NCBI RefSeq assembly: GCF_016638705.1
Contig: NZ_CP067341.1
Coordinates: forward strand, 3,041,501-3,105,500
Length of the DNA: 64,000 nt
From: Lysinibacillus agricola
GTDB taxonomy: Bacteria > Bacillota > Bacilli > Bacillales_A > Planococcaceae
Direction: 5' to 3'
The translations under genes and the position numbers were made by a program. Position 1 is the first letter of the stretch; every line of letters begins with the position of its first letter. Below are positions 1-9,109 of the stretch, piece by piece. The notes beneath the pieces are model-generated. The model did no database searches. It worked only from the letters and a program-made list of their open reading frames with translations, and was not told the origin of the DNA.

Positions 1-319
1 TTCCGTGTAGTACATTTTCTAGTACACTTAAGCGGTCGACGACATTATAATGTTGAAAAATCATGCCAATATTTGAGCGAAGTTTGCGTAAGCCCGTACC
101 TTTCGCTGTCATTAGCGATTCACCTTCGTAGACGATATCACCTGATGTTGGCGTGACAAGGCGATTAATTGAGCGAAGTAATGTTGATTTCCCCGCACCA
201 CTAGGGCCGATTACGGCGATAAATTCACCTTTATGCACATCAAATGAAATGCCTCGAAGTGCCTTTGTTCCATCTGCATATTCCATTTCTAATTGTTGAA
301 CTTGTAATAAAGGTTTCAT
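1..319 (-). CDS. phnC: Phosphonate ABC transporter ATP-binding protein, 5' part only
   Basis: ATPase subunit of a phosphonate/phosphite-type ABC importer. The N-terminal ~106 residues are visible and the rest lies beyond the window edge. The Walker A motif GPSGAGKST and the Q-loop region (IGMIFQHYNVVDRLSV) are present, typical of PhnC. The ATG at 317-319 follows the second phnE by 10 bp, so it is the last visible gene of the phnD-phnE-phnE-phnC operon. The exact ligand (phosphonate, phosphite or another oxyanion) cannot be told from sequence, and no C-P lyase genes are in view. Confidence 0.9.
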   Translation of the reverse strand, partial: MKPLLQVQQLEMEYADGTKALRGISFDVHKGEFIAVIGPSGAGKSTLLRSINRLVTPTSGDIVYEGESLMTAKGTGLRKLRSNIGMIFQHYNVVDRLSVLENVLHG

Positions 320-329
320 TTAAATACTC

Positions 330-1154
330 CTAACGTAGTTTTTTTCGTAATAAGCCCGTGCATGTTTCAATCGTAAACATTGTCACAAAAACGATTAAAA
401 TACCAAGCGTCATGTCGCCAAAGTTGTAGTATGCAATGGAGTCTTGAATTAACATACCGACACCGCCTGCACCAACCATACCTAATACAACTGATTCAGA
501 TACATTCATCTCAAACTTAAAGGCAATTGTGGCGATAAAAATTGTTTTTAGCTTTGGTAGTAACCCTTTGAAAATAATTAAAATCCAACATGCACCAACC
601 GAACGAAGCGCTTCAATAGTGTCATCGCCAACTTCTTCAATTTGTGCCGCAAACGTTCTAATTAAATACGCAGCCGTCGGTAAAATAAGCCCTAAAATCC
701 CCGCTGTATAACCGAAGCCAATACTTGCGACCGCAATTAATACCCAAACCGTCGTTGGCACTGCGCGAATGATCATGATGGAGAAGCGAATTATACGACT
801 TAACATCATAGAAGGTGTAATGTTTCTTGCAACTAGAAAGGCGGTCATAATCGAAAGTACTAAACCGAAGATTAAGGCAAGTAACGCGACAGCTAGTGAT
901 GCTAGCATTTCACGTAAATAATCTGGCAACATCGCCGTTGAAATTTGCATCATATTTGACAGTGTTGCAGGTAGCTTTTCGACACCCGTTACAAACTGTT
1001 TCCAATCAATATCCACAACGAGTAAACTAATGACGAACAAAAGCCCACTCACACCAAAAAATAGTTGTTGCTGCTGTTTCGTTTTAGCATGGGAAATCGG
1101 AATTTTTTTCTTCTTGCGAGTTGGCAACTGAATCGATTCTTGTTTCGCTGTCAT
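330..1154 (-). CDS. phnE: Phosphonate ABC transporter permease (second PhnE)
   Basis: Membrane permease of 274 residues with about six hydrophobic segments. The cytoplasmic EAA-type loop is EALRSVGA...LLPKL and is followed by the VLGMVGAGGVG motif shared by PhnE proteins. Its ATG overlaps the stop of the upstream permease in a TAATG junction, indicating translational coupling. A lysine-rich N-terminal cytoplasmic tail precedes TM1. With the paralogue upstream it probably forms a heterodimeric channel. Confidence 0.92.
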   Translation of the reverse strand: MTAKQESIQLPTRKKKKIPISHAKTKQQQQLFFGVSGLLFVISLLVVDIDWKQFVTGVEKLPATLSNMMQISTAMLPDYLREMLASLAVALLALIFGLVLSIMTAFLVARNITPSMMLSRIIRFSIMIIRAVPTTVWVLIAVASIGFGYTAGILGLILPTAAYLIRTFAAQIEEVGDDTIEALRSVGACWILIIFKGLLPKLKTIFIATIAFKFEMNVSESVVLGMVGAGGVGMLIQDSIAYYNFGDMTLGILIVFVTMFTIETCTGLLRKKLR

Positions 1155-1939
1155 TAAATAATTCGCTCCCTTAATTTTTGTGAGGTTGTTTCGACAATCA
1201 TAATTAACACAATCATAATGACAATTGCCATCGCTGTTTTGTCATATTGGAATAGATCCATTGTTTGTTTAATCAGTGTACCGAGTCCTCCAGCGCCTAC
1301 TAGCCCTAGAATTGCACTCGCACGAATGCCAATCTCGACCATGAATAGCGACCAGTTTAAAAAGCTCGGCATAAATTGAGGAATCACCGCATGTTTTAAT
1401 ACATGGAAGTAGTTCCCCCCAACTGCCACAATCGCTTCTTCTGCATGCCCATCAAGTTCTTCAATTGCTTCTGAATACACACGTGCTAAAAAGCTTGTAC
1501 CGAAGACAACTAAGGCAAGCAATCCCGGTAAATTACCAATCCCAAAAATCACGACTAAAATCGCCGCCCAAACAAGCGCTGGGATATTTCGACAAAATGT
1601 TAAAGCTGCTTTTAATACCAATGCGACCGTTTTTGAAGGCGCTGTGTTTTGCGCCATTAAAATCGCTAAAACTAACCCTAAAACACAGGCGATTCCTGTC
1701 GCAATAAATGCTAAGAGAATCGTATCAATGACAGGCTCAATAAAGGTCTTCATCTCACTCATATCAGGTGGTAGGAAGTCCGTCAGTATAAACTGAACAA
1801 ACGTCGGAATGGCATAGAAAAATCCCATTAAATCGAATTCAACATACCAAACCGAAAATAGAATGACTGAGATGAATAAGAATATATTAAGCGACTTTTT
1901 AATCTTGCTTGTTTTTGTATCTAAACTTGTATTCATCAT
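1154..1939 (-). CDS. phnE: Phosphonate ABC transporter permease (first PhnE)
   Basis: Permease of 261 residues, paralogous to the next gene. It carries the EAA loop (EAIVAVGGNYFHVLKH) and ILGLVGAGGLGTLI, diagnostic of PhnE. Two ATGs are adjacent. AAGGAG sits only 3 nt from the first but 6 nt from the second, so translation may begin one codon later (1936). It lies 7 bp after phnD. Two separate permease genes instead of a homodimer are common in Bacillales phn operons. Confidence 0.92.
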   Translation of the reverse strand: MMNTSLDTKTSKIKKSLNIFLFISVILFSVWYVEFDLMGFFYAIPTFVQFILTDFLPPDMSEMKTFIEPVIDTILLAFIATGIACVLGLVLAILMAQNTAPSKTVALVLKAALTFCRNIPALVWAAILVVIFGIGNLPGLLALVVFGTSFLARVYSEAIEELDGHAEEAIVAVGGNYFHVLKHAVIPQFMPSFLNWSLFMVEIGIRASAILGLVGAGGLGTLIKQTMDLFQYDKTAMAIVIMIVLIMIVETTSQKLRERII

Positions 1940-1946
1940 GATCTCC

Positions 1947-2855
1947 TTAGTGCGCTAATAATTCTTCAGGGCTTAAGTTCAACGATTCCGCAACTTCTCT
2001 AAACTTATCAAAATCGCTATCTTGTACTTCGACTAATTTTGTATCTTTACTGCCTGTTAATGCCTCTAAATACGTTGGGTCATCATATGTTAATAAGAAC
2101 TCTTTTACATCATTCTTCGTTTCTTCTGAGTGATTGTCACGAATTGCATACGCACCGCCAGAACCTACTTCAATCGTTGGGACTTCTTCAATAATTTTGT
2201 AATCATCTTTTTTGATGACACCGTTTTTTTCCATCATTTTAAGTACACCCGGTGATACAGTTGCCACATCATATTGTTTGTTCGTAACACCAATTACCGC
2301 TTTATCATGTCCACCAGCAAAGTTAATACTCTTAAAGAATTTACCTTCTTTTTCAACTTCTTCAAGCGTTAAACCAAGGCTTTCAATTAAATATGATTTT
2401 GGCATTAAGTGACCTGACGTTGAAACAGGGTCCGCAAATCCAATCGTTTTACCTTTTAAGTCTTCTAATGACTCGATATCTGAATCACTTGCTGTAATGA
2501 ATACGCTCATAGGCAGCGATGTATCTGTTTTAATACCTGCTAATGCCTCAGCGCCTGCACGCTCACTTGCGACAATATATGAAAATGCACCGAATAATGC
2601 TAAATCTGCTTTGTCATTTTTCATTGCTTCGATTGCAGCATTGTAACTATTTGCTTGATAAGAAGATACTTCCATTCCTAAGATTTTTTCTAAATCTTCC
2701 TCAAATGCTTTGTCTACTTTTGCTTTTTGTTCTGAGTTTTCTTGTGGTAAGTAGGCAATAATGAACTCATCTTGCTTCTCTCCACTACAACCAGCTAAAG
2801 CGAGCGCACCAACTAACATCGAACTTAATAAAAGTGACTTCTTGTACGTTTTCAT
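1947..2855 (-). CDS. phnD: Phosphonate ABC transporter substrate-binding lipoprotein
   Basis: Extracytoplasmic binding protein that delivers ligand to the PhnE permeases. It has a lipoprotein signal with lipobox LALAGC, the lipidated Cys being residue 23. The mature part has the PhnD/SsuA-like periplasmic-binding fold (SDIESLEDLKGKTIGFADP, then STSGHLMPKSYL). The chosen start is the ATG at 2853-2855, 5 nt after GGAGG; the frame could open at a TTG 12 bp earlier, but that overlaps the RBS. It is the first gene of the operon, divergent from the GntR regulator. Confidence 0.93.
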   Translation of the reverse strand: MKTYKKSLLLSSMLVGALALAGCSGEKQDEFIIAYLPQENSEQKAKVDKAFEEDLEKILGMEVSSYQANSYNAAIEAMKNDKADLALFGAFSYIVASERAGAEALAGIKTDTSLPMSVFITASDSDIESLEDLKGKTIGFADPVSTSGHLMPKSYLIESLGLTLEEVEKEGKFFKSINFAGGHDKAVIGVTNKQYDVATVSPGVLKMMEKNGVIKKDDYKIIEEVPTIEVGSGGAYAIRDNHSEETKNDVKEFLLTYDDPTYLEALTGSKDTKLVEVQDSDFDKFREVAESLNLSPEELLAH

Positions 2856-2887
2856 GTTGACCTCCAAAAAATAATTTAGTTATAAAA

Positions 2888-2899
2888 CTTGTATACAAG
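2888..2899. promoter_or_regulatory. Palindromic operator for the GntR/FCD regulator
   Basis: CTTGTATACAAG is a perfect 12-bp palindrome 32 bp upstream of the phnD start, between the two divergent genes. It fits the TTGTnnACAA-type half-sites bound by FadR/FCD-subfamily GntR proteins. The regulator encoded on the other side is the obvious ligand. Assignment is by position and pattern only. Confidence 0.6.
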
Positions 2900-3025
2900 A
2901 TGAATATAACAGCTGAATGTTAATGATTTGTGAATTTGATGTAAGATAATTACTATAATGTTGTAAATGTGACTGACATCTTTTTCTAAATATACTACGC
3001 TATGAATAGAAAGAGAGGTACTACT

Positions 3026-3691
3026 ATGACATCTTTAGCTGATCAAGCATATGAAATTTTATTAGAACGCTGCATTAAAGCAGACTATATGCCCGGAGAA
3101 AAACTATCCGAAAATAGATTAAGCGATGACTTAAACATGAGCCGCACGCCAATTCGTACTGCACTTATCCGGCTTATTCGTAAAAAATACATTCAGTCAA
3201 TTGATAAAAAAGGTATCATCGTTAAAGGTTTTTCTGAAAAGACATTTTTGGATACATGCTTTTTTCTAGCAGATTTACAACAAATTGTCCTCAATGATCT
3301 CATTCAAAAAAATAATGTGGAACTGCTGGAAATACTTGATGGCATCATTGCAGAACAAATTAAAGCGCACGAGCAAAATGATTATTACCGATATTTAATT
3401 TGCACATACGACTATATGGAAAAAACATTTGAAAGCTATAATAACGAAGTACTATTACAAGCGTTTAAAAATGTGCGTCAAAACACAACACGCATGTCGA
3501 TGATTATTTATAACTTAACGAAGCAAGAACCGCACTATTCAACAATTAGCATGTTCCAAGCACTTAATGAAGGTTTAAGACAACAAAATCCGAAGAGTAT
3601 TCATCATTATTTATTGCATAACAAAAAGCGCATTAACGAAATTCAACAACTTTTCAATGTGCACGGTGAACATTTGAATACTGACTCCTAA
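3026..3691 (+). CDS. GntR-family (FCD-type) transcriptional regulator
   Basis: A 221-residue regulator. The N-terminal winged helix (residues ~5-68) contains the GntR signature PGEKLSENRLSDDLNMSRTP and is followed by a helical ligand-binding half like FCD. The start used here (3026) lies 7 nt after GAGAGG; an upstream ATG at 3002 lacks an RBS. It is divergent from phnD with a palindrome between them, so it most likely controls the phn operon and itself. The effector is unknown. Confidence 0.85.
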   Translation: MTSLADQAYEILLERCIKADYMPGEKLSENRLSDDLNMSRTPIRTALIRLIRKKYIQSIDKKGIIVKGFSEKTFLDTCFFLADLQQIVLNDLIQKNNVELLEILDGIIAEQIKAHEQNDYYRYLICTYDYMEKTFESYNNEVLLQAFKNVRQNTTRMSMIIYNLTKQEPHYSTISMFQALNEGLRQQNPKSIHHYLLHNKKRINEIQQLFNVHGEHLNTDS

Positions 3692-4232
3692 CAAAAATAG
3701 GTGACTTAAAGTGGTGGGATAGTGGTGGAACTGCTACCATTATATTAGGAGGAGATTACCAGATGGCAAAAATAAAGAACGAACAAATTGTAATTGAAAT
3801 AGTACCCCTCAAAGCTGATGACGTAGTTGATAGAAAGTCTTGGTAAGGAGCTACAAAGTAATTTACGAAACAGAGGTCTCAGCAAGAGTTACGATGAGGT
3901 TATTTATTAAAAAACCGAAAAATCTAAGAATGAAAGTAAATGTAAAACAAAATGGAATTTTAAATACGTGAATTTGTTTGCGTTCGCTTCATTCTCAATA
4001 AGCTTTTCTTGCACAAACTGATAACGAAATTGAAAATATTTATATGTCCAACTACAAAGCCCAGAAAATTCTACTGTCCGTAAAATTTTCTGGGCTGCTT
4101 GTTATTTATTGAGGTTTTGTCCCAACCTCATTCGAAACCTCAAGTATATTGTTAGAAGTTTTCATTGCTATGGCTAATTCAAAGATGGAATTCTTAACGT
4201 TCGCATTTTCCTTTTGCATTCCTTAATAGCAT
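3692..4232. other. Intergenic region with gene debris and terminator-like hairpins
   Basis: No intact gene. A 27-codon ORF at 3763-3846 (+) has a strong RBS (GGAGGAG, then ATG at 3763) but ends early and matches nothing I recognise, so it is probably a gene remnant. A hairpin lies at 4058-4096. A smaller GAGGTT/AACCTC hairpin at 4111-4129 encloses the TTGTCCC motif often seen in Firmicute intergenic repeats. Confidence 0.5.
4058..4096. terminator. Hairpin, probable intrinsic terminator at the end of the PTS operon
   Basis: A 13-bp perfect stem (GCCCAGAAAATT paired with its complement, loop ~13 nt) with a weakly T-rich tail on either strand. It sits ~140 bp beyond the ptsI stop codon and could also stop transcription entering from the left. 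Confidence 0.55.
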
Positions 4233-5969
4233 TTATTTTTTAGTAGCTTCCGCCACTGCTTCTATCACTTCAGAAGTTGTGCTCATTTGTAATGCCTTTT
4301 CTACTAAACCTTCCATTTCCCTTTTGGAAAGGCGAAGAATTTGTGAACGTGCTTTTAAAATAGATGTGGCACTCATAGAAAACTCATCAAGACCAAGTCC
4401 AAGTAATAATGGAATCGCGGTCTCGTCTCCTGCCATTTCTCCGCACATTCCTGCCCATTTCCCTTCCCTATGCGCTGCGTCAATCACCATTTTGACAAGT
4501 CGTAAAATGGCAGGATTGCACGGTTGGTACAGGTAAGAAACCCGTTCATTCATACGGTCAGCTGCTATTGTGTATTGAATTAAATCATTCGTTCCAATAC
4601 TAAAGAAGTCGACTTCTTTCGCGAATTGATCGGCTAGAATTGCTGTTGAAGGAATCTCCACCATAATTCCAACTTCAATACAATCAGAGACTGAAACCCC
4701 TTCAGAAACTAATTTTTGCTTTTCCTCTTCCAAAACTGCTTTAGCTTGGCGGAATTCTTCCAGTGTCGCAATCATCGGGAACATGATTTTTAAATTACCA
4801 GCTGTACTGGCTCTAAGGAGAGCTCTTAATTGGGTTCGAAACATCCCTTGTTCTTCAAGGCAAAGTCGAATTGCCCGGAAGCCAAGGAACGGATTCATTT
4901 CTTTTGGGAGGTTCAAGTATGGCAATTCTTTATCGCCCCCGATATCAAGTGTCCGAACTACGACCGTCTTGCCATTCATTCCTTCTAAAACTTCTTTGTA
5001 TGCCTGATATTGCTCTTCTTCAGAGGGAAGCTGATCTTTGCCCATGTATAGAAATTCTGTTCGGTATAAACCGATTGCTTCAGAGCCATTATGAACAACA
5101 CGATCTAAATCCTTAGGTGTTCCGATATTTGCAGCTAATTCCACATGATGACCATCTGAAGTTACAGTCTTTTCATTCATAAGCTTGATCCATTCTTCTT
5201 TTCGTGTTTCAAAATCGGCTAGTTTCCTCTTATATTGCATAACCATTTCTTGAGAAGGATTAATAAGTACTTCCCCTTTTAGACCATCCACAATCACAAA
5301 ATCTCCGGTATTAATCACCTCAGTTGCGGTTTTAGTGCCTACAATAGCAGGAATTTCCATTGAACGAGCCATTATGGCAGAATGGGATGTCCTGCCGCCA
5401 ATATCCGTTGTAAACCCTTTTACAAATGTACGGTTTAATTGTGCTGTATCTGAAGGAGTTAAATCTTCGGCAACAATAATTACCTCTTCCATAATCATAC
5501 TTGGATTTACAATTTTTACGCCTAATAGGTGTGAAAGCACCCGTTTTCTCACATCACGAATATCAGCAATACGTTCCTTCATATACTCGTTATCCATTTG
5601 TTCAAACAATGTGATAAACATATCTGTAGTATTATCAAGAGCATATTCAGCATTTACCTTTGTTGTCTTAATGTTATCCCTGATATGATTTAATAGGTCT
5701 GGGTCACTTAGAATCAGTAAGTGTGCATCGAAAATAATTGCTTTGTCATCGCCTAGTTCTTTTTTTGCTCGATCCCGTATTTCCTCAAGCTCCTTTTTCG
5801 CATTTCCAATGGCAGATTGAAAACGTTGAATTTCCTTTTCGATGTCTTCAATCATTTCTTTTTCAAACGAAAGATCCGGTTCTACTAAACGATATGCTTT
5901 TGCCATTGCAATTCCGCTTGAAGCCGCAATACCGTTTAATAAAGGTGTTCGATCTGTAAAAGAACTCAT
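4233..5969 (-). CDS. ptsI: PTS Enzyme I (phosphoenolpyruvate-protein phosphotransferase)
   Basis: Transfers phosphate from PEP to HPr. Full length at 578 residues. The N-terminal HPr-binding and swivel domains carry the phosphorylated His196 in [13 protein letters not shown]. The C-terminal PEP-binding barrel has the family signatures [14 protein letters not shown] and the catalytic-Cys motif [11 protein letters not shown]. The start overlaps the HPr stop (TAATG), so the two are translationally coupled. It is the last gene of the PTS operon. Whether the genome has another ptsI cannot be seen here, but its position at the end of a sugar-specific operon suggests a dedicated copy. Confidence 0.96.
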   Translation of the reverse strand: MSSFTDRTPLLNGIAASSGIAMAKAYRLVEPDLSFEKEMIEDIEKEIQRFQSAIGNAKKELEEIRDRAKKELGDDKAIIFDAHLLILSDPDLLNHIRDNIKTTKVNAEYALDNTTDMFITLFEQMDNEYMKERIADIRDVRKRVLSHLLGVKIVNPSMIMEEVIIVAEDLTPSDTAQLNRTFVKGFTTDIGGRTSHSAIMARSMEIPAIVGTKTATEVINTGDFVIVDGLKGEVLINPSQEMVMQYKRKLADFETRKEEWIKLMNEKTVTSDGHHVELAANIGTPKDLDRVVHNGSEAIGLYRTEFLYMGKDQLPSEEEQYQAYKEVLEGMNGKTVVVRTLDIGGDKELPYLNLPKEMNPFLGFRAIRLCLEEQGMFRTQLRALLRASTAGNLKIMFPMIATLEEFRQAKAVLEEEKQKLVSEGVSVSDCIEVGIMVEIPSTAILADQFAKEVDFFSIGTNDLIQYTIAADRMNERVSYLYQPCNPAILRLVKMVIDAAHREGKWAGMCGEMAGDETAIPLLLGLGLDEFSMSATSILKARSQILRLSKREMEGLVEKALQMSTTSEVIEAVAEATKK

Positions 5970-6235
5970 TATAACGCTAGACCTTCCTTCTTTAAAATTT
6001 CTTCTATGCTTTGTAATGCTTCTTTTTCATCGGTACCGTCAACAATAATTTTGATTTCTGCACCTTGGCCGATTCCTAGAGCCATTACGCCCATGATGGA
6101 TTTTAAGTTTACTCTCTTTTCGTTATATTCAAGCTGAATACTTGAATCATATTTCCCAGCAACCTTTACTAAAATAGATGCGGGGCGAGCATGAATTCCT
6201 GTTTCTTCAATAACCTGATATTGTTTTTCAATCAT
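5969..6235 (-). CDS. ptsH: PTS phosphocarrier protein HPr
   Basis: An 88-residue phosphocarrier. His15 lies in the [10 protein letters not shown] motif and Ser46 in [11 protein letters not shown]. Both the EI site and the HPr-kinase site are therefore intact, and this copy could join catabolite control (Ser46-P with CcpA) as well as transport. The chosen ATG (6235) follows a GGAG about 11 nt upstream; the frame is open 27 codons further without good support. It precedes ptsI with a 1-bp overlap. Confidence 0.95.
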   Translation of the reverse strand: MIEKQYQVIEETGIHARPASILVKVAGKYDSSIQLEYNEKRVNLKSIMGVMALGIGQGAEIKIIVDGTDEKEALQSIEEILKKEGLAL

Positions 6236-6324
6236 ATTTTTTCCTGCTCCTTTTCTTATTACTTTTACTTCAAACGAATAAAGGCTAACTTTAACGCCGA
6301 ATATATTCACCAACACCTCTAGTA

Positions 6325-6356
6325 CCCCACTGCGGTAACGCTATTGTGGAGTGGGG
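6325..6356 (-). other. Intra-operon hairpin upstream of ptsH
   Basis: CCCCACT/AGTGGGG inverted repeat in the 136-bp gap between the BtpA-like gene and ptsH. No T-tract follows on the transcribed (minus) strand. It looks like an mRNA processing or stability element rather than a terminator. Confidence 0.35.
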
Positions 6357-6371
6357 GTCAGACTCCAAAAA

Positions 6372-7178
6372 TTATTGTTTGTTTTTTCGAATTTCCTTCG
6401 CCTTGTTCGCTTCTTCCATAAAAATGCGAGCTCGTTCAGAATCAATTGGATTTTTCATATCGCCTTTTTTCACCCATGTAGCCACCGATACGCCATCATA
6501 GTATTTTAGTAGTTCATAAATGTTATCTCCAGTTGCTCCGCCGCCTAAGAAGATAGGAGTATCAGGCAATTTCGTTCTTACCTTCTCGATCATCTCAATG
6601 CTTTCAGCCGGGCTATTTCCTGCGATAAATAGTCCATCTGCAAATGCCTCGTGAACGGCCTCCCAAGCGGCATTTTCAATCGGTTTACGGCCTAGTGGCA
6701 CGCCATGGACTTCGTATACATCGGCAAAAACCGGCACTTTAGTTCTGATTCTTTTTCTAAGACTAGCAATATCAACGCATTGCGCTTCAAGAATGCCCGC
6801 GCTCGTTACATTTGCTCCGGTAAAGAGATGTTCTACCCTTACAAAGTCTGCACCCACCGCATCGGCGACAGATAATCCGGCAACGCCATCCCAGTTCATC
6901 AAAATACCCATTGTTAAGTTAGGAAACTCTTTTCTAATTTCATAAGCAATTCTAGTCATATAGGCAATTGCTTCTGGCTCAGCATGCTGCTTAACCGGCA
7001 TATCATTCATATTTTGAATAATGATTCCGTCAAAGCCATTTTCCTGCACCATCACGGTTTCCTTTAAGGAATAGTACACAATCTCATCAATTGTTTGATC
7101 AGTGTGTCGATAACTTCCCGGAAGTGGCGGCGGCTGAATCATCGATAAGACGGTACAATTTGGTTTGAACGCTACCAT
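6372..7178 (-). CDS. BtpA/SgcQ-family TIM-barrel protein
   Basis: A 268-residue protein of the BtpA family (a (beta/alpha)8 barrel named after the photosystem I biogenesis protein). Homologues such as SgcQ of E. coli occur in PTS operons and are thought to be sugar-phosphate enzymes; the activity is unproven. Typical blocks are IQPPPLPGSYR, GFDGIIIQNMND, DAVGADFVRVE and IFLGGGATGDNI. Its ATG overlaps the stop of the eIF2B-like gene (TAATG), with AGGAGG inside that gene's end. Coupling to PTS genes implies it acts on the phosphorylated product of the transporter. Confidence 0.85.
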   Translation of the reverse strand: MVAFKPNCTVLSMIQPPPLPGSYRHTDQTIDEIVYYSLKETVMVQENGFDGIIIQNMNDMPVKQHAEPEAIAYMTRIAYEIRKEFPNLTMGILMNWDGVAGLSVADAVGADFVRVEHLFTGANVTSAGILEAQCVDIASLRKRIRTKVPVFADVYEVHGVPLGRKPIENAAWEAVHEAFADGLFIAGNSPAESIEMIEKVRTKLPDTPIFLGGGATGDNIYELLKYYDGVSVATWVKKGDMKNPIDSERARIFMEEANKAKEIRKNKQ

Positions 7179-8164
7179 TAGATCGCTCCTCCTAACTTTT
7201 TATAGTAATTCATGCTGACATTGAAAATTTGATTTACCGGGATAATTCCCTCTTCAGTAATAAACCCTGATATATGCTTAGGTGTTACCCCAAGTAATTC
7301 AGGAGCCTTAAAGTCTATATTTTCTACAAGATTTTGATCCGGCCAATCTTTGGTTAATTTCTTCTCTAATTCTTGGACAACTAACATTTTCTTATATCCA
7401 TAAATCGGGCGAATATCCAATTTAATCAAAGGGGTTAGAAAATACAATGGAATTTTATAATAGTCACAAACTAAACCTACGATATCAGAGCCAGTTGTAT
7501 TAAAGCCTGTCCCATCAGGAAAAAACGTTTCTGCTCCCATTAGCGCGACATCGCATTCTTTTAGGTAATACATCAGCGCAGCATCCGGGAAAAACTTAAT
7601 TTGATGACCTGCTTCCTGGCAGACTTTCACATAAGGAAGTCCACCATCAATAATGCGGCTTTCGGGAATATATATGGTATAGGTTTGCTCATTTTCGCCT
7701 ATTCTTTTCAAAAATTTATCAACAGTACTTGAGTAATCATAAACCAAAATATTTTTCATATCTTTGACAGCAAAATTGGCGTAGTCAATAACTTTTAATG
7801 TAGCTTCTTTGTTATATTCAAGGTAACCATTCTTTTGATTAATGATTTCTTCAACAGCTTCATCAATTGGTTTGTCTGAATGACTTTCCAGGTTGTTTGT
7901 CATCAGTAAGATAGCATTGCTAACCGCCTGACTTGCTTCTCCTCTTGTTTTGATAAAAAATTGGCTAACAGATTGAATTTTTACTATGATTTCTTTGACG
8001 TGACATTTATTTTGTTTTCCGTCCAATGCTATCGATTCAATCATGTCACCGATTATGGAAATGTGATTGCCTGCGCCCAATACTTTTTGTCCAACAATAT
8101 CATCAAATAATGATTGAACGTCTGTAGTCAAAAGATTTCTAACACTTTCTGCTGCCTGAATCAT
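7178..8164 (-). CDS. eIF2B alpha/beta/delta-like protein (ribose-1,5-bisphosphate isomerase relative)
   Basis: A 328-residue member of the family joining eIF2B alpha/beta/delta, MtnA and archaeal ribose-1,5-bisphosphate isomerase. Visible blocks are IKTRGEASQAVSNAI (helical N-half) and, in the Rossmann C-half, IKFFPDAALMYYLKECDVAL followed by MGAETFFPDGTG..TTGS. Catalytic isomerases usually have GAD at this turn. Here it is GAE, as in eIF2B-alpha-type members, so activity is uncertain. Context (PTS, BtpA-like protein, amidohydrolases) argues for a sugar-phosphate aldose-ketose step. RBS AAGGAG. Confidence 0.75.
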   Translation of the reverse strand: MIQAAESVRNLLTTDVQSLFDDIVGQKVLGAGNHISIIGDMIESIALDGKQNKCHVKEIIVKIQSVSQFFIKTRGEASQAVSNAILLMTNNLESHSDKPIDEAVEEIINQKNGYLEYNKEATLKVIDYANFAVKDMKNILVYDYSSTVDKFLKRIGENEQTYTIYIPESRIIDGGLPYVKVCQEAGHQIKFFPDAALMYYLKECDVALMGAETFFPDGTGFNTTGSDIVGLVCDYYKIPLYFLTPLIKLDIRPIYGYKKMLVVQELEKKLTKDWPDQNLVENIDFKAPELLGVTPKHISGFITEEGIIPVNQIFNVSMNYYKKLGGAI

Positions 8165-8191
8165 ATAAAACCGTCTCCTTCTCGTCTACTA

Positions 8192-8234
8192 GGCTATTTA
8201 CACAAACTTTGTTACGAATCATGTGCAAATAGCC
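8192..8234 (-). other. Intra-operon hairpin between amidohydrolase B and the eIF2B-like gene
   Basis: GGCTATTTACACA pairs with TGTGCAAATAGCC (one mismatch) around a 17-nt loop. No T-tract follows on the transcribed strand. Probably an mRNA processing or stabilising element that separates the transporter half of the operon from the downstream enzymes. Confidence 0.4.
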
Positions 8235-8296
8235 ATTTGTAGTGGATATTTGTCCTGCAGGTTTAAAGAAAAAAATATCCTTTATTCATGGTGACT

Positions 8297-9022
8297 TTAT
8301 TTCTTTAATAAATCTTCAGCGTTTTTATAATAGATACTTCCCAGATAGTCCTCTTCCAAGTTAAACATATCAAAAAGGTCAATCGAACATTTGGTCAACG
8401 TTGTAGGATAATAAGAACCGAATAGTAATTTTTCCTTTGGTAACACGGAAAATGCTTTTCTAAGAACTTGCACTTCATACTGGTTAGAGGTTTCAACTAG
8501 GATATTGTCGTGTTCATTGGCAACATCTACACAGCTATAGCCGTAGTCAAAGCAACCGATATGAAGGAAAATAAATGTGATATTTGGGTGCTTTTTTGCA
8601 TGAAGAGCCCATTGCTGAGGCATTGACATTGAGCCAATTCCTGTGAAAACTTTCACTGGTGTTTGGGTTTCTTCGACAATATCGAGAATTTGGTCGATAT
8701 TAGAACAGCTATCAGGATAGTAGCCATGTTCTATTGAATTAAATTCAATCATTTTGATTCCAGAAAGCTGAAGCACTCTCTTCGTTTCATCTACTGAACT
8801 GTCTTCTTTTGGATTTATGACGGCACAGCCAACTAATTGATTGGGGTGCCTTGTTACAAGATCCGAAATATAGTTATTTTGATCCTGGATTGACTTTCCT
8901 TCTAACGCAGAGACAACCCTTAAGGAAATATAGTTTTTTTTCATATCATCTAGTAATTCTTGTTCGAGATATTCGTGAGTTGTCTCATCCCTTTTGATAT
9001 GAGCATGTATATCGATAATCAA
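8297..9022 (-). CDS. Amidohydrolase-family protein B, probably altered active site
   Basis: A 241-residue protein of the TIM-barrel amidohydrolase-2 family, paralogous to the gene at 11935-12663. The N-terminal metal motif IDIHAH is kept (H6, H8) and so is the His of FLHIG. The central His of the paralogue's QTHVG is Phe126 here, the catalytic-position Asp of FGVDWP is Tyr204 (FGSYYP), and the Lys of GIKFH is Glu. It is therefore likely a non-hydrolytic or re-purposed paralogue. The start is TTG with GGTGA upstream; it must be used because HxH is at residues 6-8. Confidence 0.75.
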   Translation of the reverse strand: MIIDIHAHIKRDETTHEYLEQELLDDMKKNYISLRVVSALEGKSIQDQNNYISDLVTRHPNQLVGCAVINPKEDSSVDETKRVLQLSGIKMIEFNSIEHGYYPDSCSNIDQILDIVEETQTPVKVFTGIGSMSMPQQWALHAKKHPNITFIFLHIGCFDYGYSCVDVANEHDNILVETSNQYEVQVLRKAFSVLPKEKLLFGSYYPTTLTKCSIDLFDMFNLEEDYLGSIYYKNAEDLLKK

Positions 9023-9109
9023 ATTTCTTCACCTTCTTGTTTGATTTTCATGTAAGGGCAGCTTCTTCCCTCCAGCGATTTTGGGAGGATAGGGACGGTG
9101 CCGCTTCTA

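Noticed and set aside
5335..5688. 117-codon ORF antisense to ptsI
   Set aside because: Shadow of a well-conserved gene; no RBS, no known family.
6325..6356. CCCCACT hairpin as a terminator separating ptsHI from the PTS operon
   Set aside because: No T-run on the minus strand, and ptsH keeps its own RBS but no promoter is visible between them.
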